Assembly: GCA_040768905.1 (NCBI GenBank)
Contig: JAXGMA010000001.1
Span: forward strand, 1,550,001 to 1,614,000
Direction of reading: 5' to 3'
Source of the DNA: SZUA-584 sp040768905
GTDB taxonomy: Bacteria > Bacillota > Clostridia > Christensenellales > SZUA-584
Length of the DNA: 64,000 nucleotides
Shown: piece after piece, positions 57,636 to 64,000 of the stretch
How the letters are laid out: each line of letters opens with the position of its first letter
How positions within the stretch are numbered: the first letter of the stretch is position 1
Made by a program: the position numbers and the translations under genes
The notes under the pieces: generated by a model
What the model was told of the DNA's origin: nothing
The model's database searches: none
Seen by the model: only the letters and a program-made list of their open reading frames with translations

Positions 57636-57733
57636 CGTCGGCATATAAAAATAGCAGGCCTTGCGGCTTGCGTAAAGGGGGCGCTAGACCTTGACACAAG
57701 CCGCAAGGCCTGCTCTGTAAAAAACTACCGACG
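57636..57733 (+). repeat. Nested long stem in the 3' tail of the IS3 element
   Basis: An 18-bp perfect stem (57653-57670 with 57697-57714; AGCAGGCCTTGCGGCTTG) with a 26-base loop, enclosed by a 6-bp stem CGTCGG (57636-57641) with CCGACG (57728-57733). It lies between the orfB stop and the right end of the element, where ordinary IS3 elements have almost no sequence. Confidence 0.8.
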
Positions 57734-57979
57734 GGATCATTTGAATAGTAAGAAGATGCTTTGCTATAGCTGGGTGTACAGAAAAGTTGACAACTCGGAA
57801 GAATATACAGGCAGCTCCAAAAAATAAAAGGAGAATATACTTATGTTACTCTTAAGAATAACAAACCACGCTGTATTAGGTCACGTATAATGTAGTTCGC
57901 AAAAGTTAATAAAGGAAAGACCATCGGAGTCTCCGAAAAGATAAGTGAATCAACTCATCTCAATAAGGAGTGAAAACCG

Positions 57980-59173
57980 ATGGTCTATGAAAATAATACC
58001 CCAACAATTGAACAATTGCTACTGTCATTTATAGCAGAGCAAGACCCACTGCAGTCATTGCTAAAATGGCTGTGTGGCCAGCTCATGGAAGCTGAGCTGA
58101 AATCAAAGATCAAAGCAGATAAATCAGAACGGACAGATAATCGAGAAGGATACCGATCCGGATATCGAGTCAGACGCTTCGATACGCGAATGGGCACTAT
58201 GTATCTCTTAGTGCCAAAGCTTCGGAAAGGTGGGTATATTCCGTTCTTTGTGTCAGAGAAATCAAGGTCAGAAGCAGCACTCATGAACGTGATTCAAGAA
58301 GCCTACATCAACGGTGTATCGACTAGGAAAATCAGAAGGTTAGCGCATAGCTTGGGTATTGAATCCATATCTCGCGGACAGGTGTCAAGCATCACCAGAG
58401 AACTAAACGAGCAGGTACAAGAGTTCCGAAATCGGCGGCTTGAAAAGACGTATCCAGTACTATGGGTGGATGCCTTGTATGAAAAAATTCGGTATGACAA
58501 CCGAGTGATCAATATGGCCGTCGAGGTTGTCATCGGTATCGATATCGAAGGGAAACGCGACATACTGGCGATAGAGCCGATGCAAGAGGAATCAGAAGCC
58601 ACCTACAAGAGCCTGTTTGACAACCTGAAAGCCAGAGGGCTGGAAGAGGTATGGCTGGTTGTATCAGACGCCCATAAAGGCTTGACGAAGGCGATTCGTG
58701 AATCGTTTGTCGGATGCGCATGGCAACGGTGCAAGGTGCACTTTATGCGAAATATCTTGGCTCGCATCCCCAGCAAAGATAAAGCCACTTTTGCATCAAG
58801 ACTCAAGCAAATATGGCTGCAGCCGGATATTGATACTGCCAAAGTGTATGCCGACAACTTGATGGCCGAGTACGAAAACCGATATCCCGAGGCCATACGA
58901 AGCTTAGAGGAAGGCCTTGAGGATTCGCTTCAATTCTATTCCTTCCAACGCATTGACGGCAGAAAGATTTTTTCTACGAATATGCTGGAAAGACTGAATC
59001 GGGAGATTCGAAGACGAACCAACGTTGTAGGCGTATTCCCAAACATGGACTCTTACATCCGCTTAGTGACAAGCCACCTGATTGAATACAGCGAGGACTG
59101 GTCTGCGGGCAATGCTTATATCAACCCAGAGAAGATTGCGCTTATCCAGGAAGAACGAGAGATAGCCGCTTAA
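57980..59173 (+). CDS. IS256-family (mutator type) transposase, element 2
   Basis: 397 residues, full length. DDE residues: Asp in YPVLWVDALYEKIRY, Asp in WLVVSDAHKGLTKAI, Glu in TNMLERLNREIRRRT; WQRCKVHFMRNILARIP is the family C/H region. Starts at ATG 57980 with AAGGAG upstream. Only distantly similar to the transposase of element 1, i.e. another subgroup. It appears intact. Confidence 0.92.
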   Translation: MVYENNTPTIEQLLLSFIAEQDPLQSLLKWLCGQLMEAELKSKIKADKSERTDNREGYRSGYRVRRFDTRMGTMYLLVPKLRKGGYIPFFVSEKSRSEAALMNVIQEAYINGVSTRKIRRLAHSLGIESISRGQVSSITRELNEQVQEFRNRRLEKTYPVLWVDALYEKIRYDNRVINMAVEVVIGIDIEGKRDILAIEPMQEESEATYKSLFDNLKARGLEEVWLVVSDAHKGLTKAIRESFVGCAWQRCKVHFMRNILARIPSKDKATFASRLKQIWLQPDIDTAKVYADNLMAEYENRYPEAIRSLEEGLEDSLQFYSFQRIDGRKIFSTNMLERLNREIRRRTNVVGVFPNMDSYIRLVTSHLIEYSEDWSAGNAYINPEKIALIQEEREIAA

Positions 59174-59193
59174 TCATTTGCAGCTGTCCGCCA

Positions 59194-59360
59194 GCCTTGA
59201 CAGGGCGTTATTCAAATGCCCGTTAAAGAAGCCAGCCGACGGCGATGGAAACTGAAAGCATTCCCCATATCCGTCAGCTAGGAAGCATAGCATTTGAATT
59301 TGCGCCCGGTCAAGGCCAAGCCGCCTACGGCGGTGGCAGTTACGGTGCCTCTGGCTCCGG
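59194..59360 (+). ncRNA. Structured non-coding module carried by IS256 element 2
   Basis: Same order and orientation relative to the transposase as in element 1. Paired segments: 59194-59201 with 59309-59316 (GCCTTGAC), one mismatch, then 59203-59207 with 59303-59307 (GGGCG/CGCCC); 59210-59219 with 59290-59299 (ATTCAAATGC); 59238-59242 with 59271-59275 (GACGG/CCGTC). The conserved hairpins CCGCC-TA-CGGCGG and CGG-T-GCC-TCT-GGC-T-CCG follow. Stems differ in sequence from element 1 but remain paired. Confidence 0.65.
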
Positions 59361-59408
59361 AAACATGACGATATCTATCGGAGAACTGATGGAATTTGCG
59401 AACTTATC

Positions 59409-59773
59409 TTGACACTAGCAATATCTTCAACTCTACGGACTGACACGCCAGCCAAATACATCTCAACGAGGGCTTCTTCAACGCTGATCTCGCGTTTCTG
59501 GTAGCGCTGGATAATTGCCGTTTCAAAGGTCAAGGTGCGCAGCTTTGGTACCTTCAGATTAACTTCTCCGGCTTTTGTCAGCAGCTTACGGTCATAATGC
59601 CCAGCTCTTGTATCTACACGCTCTTTGCTGCGCTCGTACCGTTTTGCGTTTGTCAGTCGGTCTGCCTCTTGGTCTAAAAGCTCATTGAGTGTCTTTTCGA
59701 CACTTCCCCGCACCAGTTCACCTAATTCCTGCTTTATTACTCCTTCATTTAGCTGTATAATTTTATCAGACAT
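59409..59773 (-). pseudogene. IS256-family transposase, N-terminal fragment
   Basis: About 120 residues from ATG 59773 (AAGGAGG upstream): KIIQLNEGVIKQELGELVRG, SVEKTLNELLDQEADRLTNA and VSVRRVEDIA are the N-terminal third of a third, different IS256-type transposase. The frame is cut at the right end of IS256 element 2. The missing part is not found left of element 2. Outside its start, GCGAAACTTATT at 59854 resembles the terminal repeat of element 2. Confidence 0.82.
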
Positions 59774-59868
59774 GATCCTTTCCTCCTTGGCTTATGTGGT
59801 GTGATTACTTCATTTTACCAAGTGAGACGGGTCATGTCCTCTTTTAACCCTATATAAATGTGCGAAAC

Positions 59869-61323
59869 TTATTGGACCTTATCGAAAAGAAAGTTAGTAG
59901 AATCCGCATCTGCAAACAAAAATCTGTCACAAATTGAAGAAGTCACAGAAAAATCATTGCTTATAATAATAATAGTTGTTCCGTTGGCGGTGATTCTATC
60001 AAAATAAATATCTGTTAAATGCTTTGAAATAGGATCAAGCTGCGAAAAAGGTTTTATAAAAATAAGAACTTCCGGCTGAGATATCAGCCATTTGCAAAGT
60101 AAAATTTTTTGCCGTTGAAAAAACCCGAGCTGAGCAGATGTGCCAATTGGATCTTTATTCTCACATAGATCGTACAATTCATAATCATCTTTAAACACAT
60201 TAAACAACTTATTATTAATGAAAGGGAAAAATTTATACTTCAGCTTATCTAAAACAAGTACGGATAAATTTTCTTCGGCATTGCGGTTATTAAATAAAGT
60301 AGTATCGGCGGAATGTTCTAAAATAAATCCAAACCCCAGTTTTTTTGCCTGTTTTAAGTTTTTAAACTTAAAAGGTTTTCCGTTTAAAAAGCCTTTGAAT
60401 TTAACAGTAGACGCATTATCAAGTAAGCCTTCAGTTAGCATATCACTTATTTTGCTGTTGCTGTCCAAAATACCTAAAACTTCGCCCTTATATGCAGAAA
60501 CACTTATTGAATTTTTTTTACTTGGATCGATAATATCAATTGAACATTTCAGACAGTTATCAGGTTTATGAATATATTTTGGTTTTTTAAAGGAATCCGC
60601 ACCAACAAGTATTTTGAAAATACATTTATAATCATAATCGTCCCTATTGAATGTTTTGATAATTTCGCCTTCTTTTAAAATCAAAATCCTATCAGATATT
60701 CCGATTGATTTTTTAACATCGTGTGTAAAAAATAAAAAAGAATAGTTTTTCCCCTTTAATGTTCTTACAACTTTATTTATAATATCAATATCGTTATGGG
60801 AATAGCTGCTAAATGAGTCGTCATCTATAACTATTAATTTGTTTTCAAGAAGATATGCCCTTGCTAACTCCAGTAGACGTTGTTCTATAAGAGTTAGGTT
60901 TTTAACTAAAGTATTTACATTGATATCAATGTCTATCGTATCCAAACAGTTCTGGACAAACTTCTGCATATATTTTTTATTTATTATGGAAGTTTTATTT
61001 TGTTTATTTATAAAAGGAAGATATAAATTTTCTGCGACTGATAATTTTGGAACAAGGTTCGGATAATGACTAATAAAACATATACCTAGTTTTATAAAAT
61101 TTAATGTTTTTGCATAGCTGATTTTTTTATGTTCAAAATAAACAATACCGCTATCTATATTTTCACCGCCGGATAAATAATTATACAGCGTTTTGCCCGC
61201 CTTGTTCAAGCTGAGAATAGTTAATATTTCGCCTCTAAAAATGTTTAAAGACAAATCTTTAAGAGTTGGCGTATTTTTAAAAGATTTATTAAGATGCGAC
61301 AATCTTAATATTTCATATCTCAT
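59869..61323 (-). CDS. Degenerate RbsA-like double ATPase associated with YesMN
   Basis: 484 residues, aligned end to end with RbsA/MglA sugar-importer ATPases, but with nucleotide-binding motifs eroded. Walker A of the first half reads LSLNKAGKTL (GxxGxGKST expected); Walker B reads KLIVIDDDSFS; the LSGGQ signature is lost (LTLIEQRLLEL). In the second half the Walker A region is GILDSNSKISDML and the signature is absent. Yet the frame is intact and lies in an operon with a histidine kinase and a response regulator. It may be a non-hydrolysing regulatory protein. Strongly AT-rich codons, as in its neighbours. Confidence 0.8.
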   Translation of the reverse strand: MRYEILRLSHLNKSFKNTPTLKDLSLNIFRGEILTILSLNKAGKTLYNYLSGGENIDSGIVYFEHKKISYAKTLNFIKLGICFISHYPNLVPKLSVAENLYLPFINKQNKTSIINKKYMQKFVQNCLDTIDIDINVNTLVKNLTLIEQRLLELARAYLLENKLIVIDDDSFSSYSHNDIDIINKVVRTLKGKNYSFLFFTHDVKKSIGISDRILILKEGEIIKTFNRDDYDYKCIFKILVGADSFKKPKYIHKPDNCLKCSIDIIDPSKKNSISVSAYKGEVLGILDSNSKISDMLTEGLLDNASTVKFKGFLNGKPFKFKNLKQAKKLGFGFILEHSADTTLFNNRNAEENLSVLVLDKLKYKFFPFINNKLFNVFKDDYELYDLCENKDPIGTSAQLGFFQRQKILLCKWLISQPEVLIFIKPFSQLDPISKHLTDIYFDRITANGTTIIIISNDFSVTSSICDRFLFADADSTNFLFDKVQ

Positions 61324-61353
61324 AAAATCATACTTCCATCTTTCAATAATATC

Positions 61354-62373
61354 TTAATTGTTAACTAGAGGAAGCGTAATATCAACCTCTGTACCAACAT
61401 CAAGTATGCTCTTCATAGACAAGCCATATTCGTTGCCAAAATATAATTTTATGCGTCGATTTACATTAATAAGCGCAATACCCGAGTTGCTGTTGTTTTC
61501 ATTTGCATAATAATTAAAATCAAGTGTAGAATCATTAAATACTAAATTCAGTTTATCTAATCTTTGCTTGTCCATTCCTATACCATCGTCAGATATGTTA
61601 ATAAGCAGCATCACCTGCGTAATAATAATCTTAATGACAATTCTTCCCTTTCCCATTTTTGTTTCCAGCCCATGGTATATTGAATTTTCAATTATAGGTT
61701 GAATAGTCAACCGCGGCAACTTAAAGTCAAGTATACTATCATCTTCTCCATCCAGATCAACTACCAGGGAAAATCTGTTATCAAATCGATATTGCAGTAT
61801 TTCAAAATAATTCTTAACATTCTGCAATTCGTCATGAAGGCTAACAAGATTTCGGTTTTTACTAATGCTGTAGCGAAAAAAATTCGCAAGTGCTTCAGTC
61901 ATACTGGCTATTTCGGGTACTTTTTGTTTCAATGCTTCACCTCTTATCGACTCCAGTGTGTTGTAGAGAAAGTGAGGGTTTATTTGACTTTGAAGTTCAG
62001 CAAATTCAGCCTGTTTTTTCAACAGTTCGGATATGTGTTCCCGGTCTGATGAAGCTTTTAATTTTGAAAGAGTTCTCATTACTTTTTTGATAAGAAAATG
62101 TTGATTTGCTTTTGTTGGTAAATTAATTTCTCCGCTGACTATTATGTTGAATAATTTATATATTTTAATCACCGGAAAAAAAATATATAATATAAAAAAT
62201 ATATAGATTGCAAGAATGACAAATAAAACAGCTAATATTGCTATCAAAGACAGGCCCGCATTATTAAATAAAGAAGTATATATATTATATATACAGAAAA
62301 TTATTAATGAACCCATTAATGTTGTTAAAAAACTTATTAAAAAGAGCCTTAAGCTATTGCTGATTTTCAACAT
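61354..62373 (-). CDS. YesM/LytS-type sensor histidine kinase without outer sensor domain
   Basis: 339 residues. Two adjacent membrane helices (RLFLISFLTTLMGSLIIFCI and AVLFVILAIYIFFILYIFF) with only a very short loop, then a HAMP-like linker, the His-kinase motif LQSQINPHFLYNTLESI with the phosphorylated His, and HATPase_c (IIENSIYHGLETK N-box, DDGIGMD G1). Usual YesM proteins have a ~250-residue extracellular sensor; here none is present, so an accessory membrane or ABC protein probably provides the signal. Cotranscribed with the response regulator. Confidence 0.88.
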   Translation of the reverse strand: MLKISNSLRLFLISFLTTLMGSLIIFCIYNIYTSLFNNAGLSLIAILAVLFVILAIYIFFILYIFFPVIKIYKLFNIIVSGEINLPTKANQHFLIKKVMRTLSKLKASSDREHISELLKKQAEFAELQSQINPHFLYNTLESIRGEALKQKVPEIASMTEALANFFRYSISKNRNLVSLHDELQNVKNYFEILQYRFDNRFSLVVDLDGEDDSILDFKLPRLTIQPIIENSIYHGLETKMGKGRIVIKIIITQVMLLINISDDGIGMDKQRLDKLNLVFNDSTLDFNYYANENNSNSGIALINVNRRIKLYFGNEYGLSMKSILDVGTEVDITLPLVNN

Positions 62374-62382
62374 TTTCCCGCC

Positions 62383-63993
62383 TTATTTATATAATTTACG
62401 ATATGAAGATGGTTTTACACCAACATTTTTTCTAAATAATTTAGTGAAATTTTTTATATCATTATAACCAACTTGTTGTGATATATCTAATATATTTAAT
62501 CTTGTCGTACGTAATAAATTTTTTGCTGCATTGATACGAATATTTATCAGATAATCTGAAAACGTGACACCAACAACTTGTTTAAAGATTATCGAAAAAT
62601 AGGAAGTGCTGTAATTAGCCAATGTAGCCACTTCATGTAATTTTATCGGTTTACTGTAATTTTCAGAAATGTATTGCTTAATCATCTGTATGGTTTTTGA
62701 TCTCCCGGTGCTGATTTTCGAGAAAAAGTTCGCGAATAAAGATATTACAGCATCACAAAAAATATTAATTAATTCATCCAAAGAATTAGCATGATACAAT
62801 TTTATATCAAGATCCTGAATAAAGGACGAGACCGCATCTCTTTCTTCATTCAGGTTGAAATAAACCATTAATATTATTTCCTTAATTTTATCAAGTAAAT
62901 TTATTATAATCATTATATTGTTAATATTGTTTTTTGAAATTTGAGTTTGTAAGTCCAAAAACCAATTTTTGATCTCATTTTTATTATTTGTTTCAATATA
63001 GTTTATTAGGTTCTGTTTTTTATTATTTGTTAATATTTTTTCGATACTTTTATTATTAAAAGAATTATCTTTATAGGAAATAATCTTGTCATTACCTATA
63101 ATGATACGACTTTTAATTGTTATTATTGCAGCATTTAATGATCCAGTAATATTTGATATGTCCGTTTCAATACTGCCAAGCCCAAGTGTTATAATAGACG
63201 ACCCATAAGCATCGGCATATTTACATGCTTCTTTAAAAACAACTTTATGAATATTATTGCAGTTACTATTGCAATCAAAATTTAAAATACAGATAATATC
63301 ATAATCGGTATCATTTAGTATTAATTCATTTAATTGCTTTGAGTATATTGAGCTGATAACATCCGATAGCTTTTTCAACAATATTTTATCTTGAGAATTA
63401 CCAGCCCTGTTCAATTTTTTATCACACTTAAAAATCACGACCTGAAACTGGCCCGGTTTAAAATTACATAAATATTGTGTGTTGATAATATCTATGCTTG
63501 TGTTGTTAAAAAAATCCGGCTCAAATAACAAAGTGTTCATCAGACCGCTTCTTATTATTTCCCGATTATGCGTTAACTCACTGTTTATATATTGCTGTGC
63601 CTCTTGGCTTTTTAATTTTTCATAATATTGTTTGCTGATTTTTTCTAACGCTTCTATTAGATCTTCTTTTTTAATTGGCTTTAAAAGATAATGTTCAACT
63701 CCATATTTTATAGCCTTTTGAGCATATTCAAATTCCGCATAACCGCTGATAAGCATAAAACTTATATCTGGGTGAGAGTCCACTGTTTTTTTAATAAGCT
63801 CAATACCATTGAGCCCCGGCATTCGAATATCTGTTATCAAAACATCAGGGTTATGTTCTACTATTAAATCATACGCATCAATACCATTGGTAGCTACAGC
63901 TACGATCTCAAATCCCATCTCTTTCCAATCAATAATATTCAAGATCACCTGACAGACTTTGTATTCATCATCAACAATTATTACTTTTAGCAT
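62383..63993 (-). CDS. YesN-type response regulator with AraC DNA-binding domain
   Basis: 536 residues. Receiver domain at the N-terminus (VIIVDDE, phosphorylated Asp in DVLITDIRMPG near residue 55, Lys in HYLLKPIKKEDL); a long central region of unknown structure; C-terminal AraC-type double HTH (KPIKLHEVATLANYSTSYFS, LDISQQVGYNDIKNFTKLFR). It is phosphorylated by the YesM-like kinase encoded next and controls, in related systems, sugar or polysaccharide uptake genes. Its targets lie outside this window or include the adjacent ATPase gene. AT-rich. Confidence 0.9.
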   Translation of the reverse strand: MLKVIIVDDEYKVCQVILNIIDWKEMGFEIVAVATNGIDAYDLIVEHNPDVLITDIRMPGLNGIELIKKTVDSHPDISFMLISGYAEFEYAQKAIKYGVEHYLLKPIKKEDLIEALEKISKQYYEKLKSQEAQQYINSELTHNREIIRSGLMNTLLFEPDFFNNTSIDIINTQYLCNFKPGQFQVVIFKCDKKLNRAGNSQDKILLKKLSDVISSIYSKQLNELILNDTDYDIICILNFDCNSNCNNIHKVVFKEACKYADAYGSSIITLGLGSIETDISNITGSLNAAIITIKSRIIIGNDKIISYKDNSFNNKSIEKILTNNKKQNLINYIETNNKNEIKNWFLDLQTQISKNNINNIMIIINLLDKIKEIILMVYFNLNEERDAVSSFIQDLDIKLYHANSLDELINIFCDAVISLFANFFSKISTGRSKTIQMIKQYISENYSKPIKLHEVATLANYSTSYFSIIFKQVVGVTFSDYLINIRINAAKNLLRTTRLNILDISQQVGYNDIKNFTKLFRKNVGVKPSSYRKLYK

Positions 63994-64000
63994 ATTAACC

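Larger units (their letters stand above)
56372..57781 (+). mobile_element. IS3-family element with structured 3' tail (degenerate)
   Basis: Ends carry inverted repeats CTGTACACCCAACT (56372) and AGCTGGGTGTACAG (to 57781). It contains orfA, a broken orfB and a ~185-base non-coding tail with a large stem at 57636-57733. Confidence 0.8.
57891..59408 (+). mobile_element. IS256-family insertion sequence, element 2
   Basis: Ends share TAGTTCGCAAAA (left, from 57892) and, inverted, TTTGCGAACTTA (right, to 59408). It contains one transposase and a downstream structured module related to that of element 1, although the transposases and terminal repeats differ greatly. It adjoins an IS256 fragment on its right. 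No target duplication was found. Confidence 0.75.

Noticed and set aside
57841..57890. 15-codon frame MLLLRITNHAVLGHV with AAGGAG upstream, next to IS256 element 2
   Set aside because: Too short to support; it could be a gene start cut by the insertion, but no continuation was found beyond the element.
50200..59408. Composite transposon formed by the two IS256 elements around the pnt operon
   Set aside because: The elements have different terminal repeats and divergent transposases, so one transposase would not be expected to mobilise the whole segment.

Overview
The window looks like chromosomal DNA of a spore-forming, strictly anaerobic member of the Clostridia. The clues are a SpoIIID sporulation regulator, a Gram-positive sortase, Clostridia-type lipoproteins, good AGGAGG ribosome sites, two c-di-GMP-I riboswitches and two molybdenum-cofactor riboswitches. 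Most of the window has medium GC. The last ~4 kb (from about 59.8 kb) is clearly AT-rich and looks acquired or differently evolved. No rRNA, tRNA or CRISPR array was seen.

Layout. 1-6.2 kb (minus strand): an operon DUF1015 protein > aspartate kinase > AEC-family permease (cut by the window edge), two paralogous NAD-dependent epimerases, a small membrane protein and spoIIID. 6.4-12.1 kb (minus): an HxlR regulator, an aldehyde dehydrogenase and an RbsA/RbsC/RbsB-type sugar importer. 12.4-22.8 kb: a class B sortase facing a type IV pilus cluster (PilT, PilC, minor pilin-like proteins, a transglutaminase-like lipoprotein). It is followed by tandem c-di-GMP riboswitches that control a 1358-residue repeat-rich surface protein. 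23-28.4 kb: a frameshifted RCC1 remnant, three lipoprotein genes, a small unknown gene and a LuxR regulator with a multi-spanning membrane domain.

29-47.3 kb is a molybdenum island with two facing operons. The plus-strand operon (29.2-42.0 kb) encodes a Desulfovibrio-type molybdenum aldehyde oxidoreductase (Mop) and ten accessory proteins: a flavin/Fe-S fusion, C-GCAxxG-C-C protein, zinc-ribbon redox protein, an unknown, MobA-like transferase with HD domain, histidine phosphatase, NifX-like protein, methyltransferase, radical SAM protein and CoA ligase, ending in XdhC. The minus-strand operon (47.2-42.0 kb) encodes a MobA-ModE fusion, a MoeA-like protein and the molybdate importer ModABC. Both start with nearly the same promoter, a Moco-riboswitch-like RNA and a terminator, so Mo uptake, cofactor handling and the main consumer enzyme should respond to one signal.

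47.4-59.8 kb is an insertion-sequence pile-up (IS3, IS256, IS5, IS200/IS605, IS3, IS256, IS256 fragments) around an ABC exporter and an lrp-pntAA-pntAB-pntB operon. 59.9-64 kb carries a YesM/YesN two-component system with a degenerate RbsA-like ATPase.

The most unusual observation is that two distantly related IS256-family elements (50.2-51.7 and 57.9-59.4 kb) each carry, between the transposase stop codon and the terminal repeat, a related ~165-base non-coding module. Its long-range stems are kept in both copies by compensatory base changes, as expected for a structured RNA. A nearby IS3-family element also has a structured 3' tail, of different sequence.
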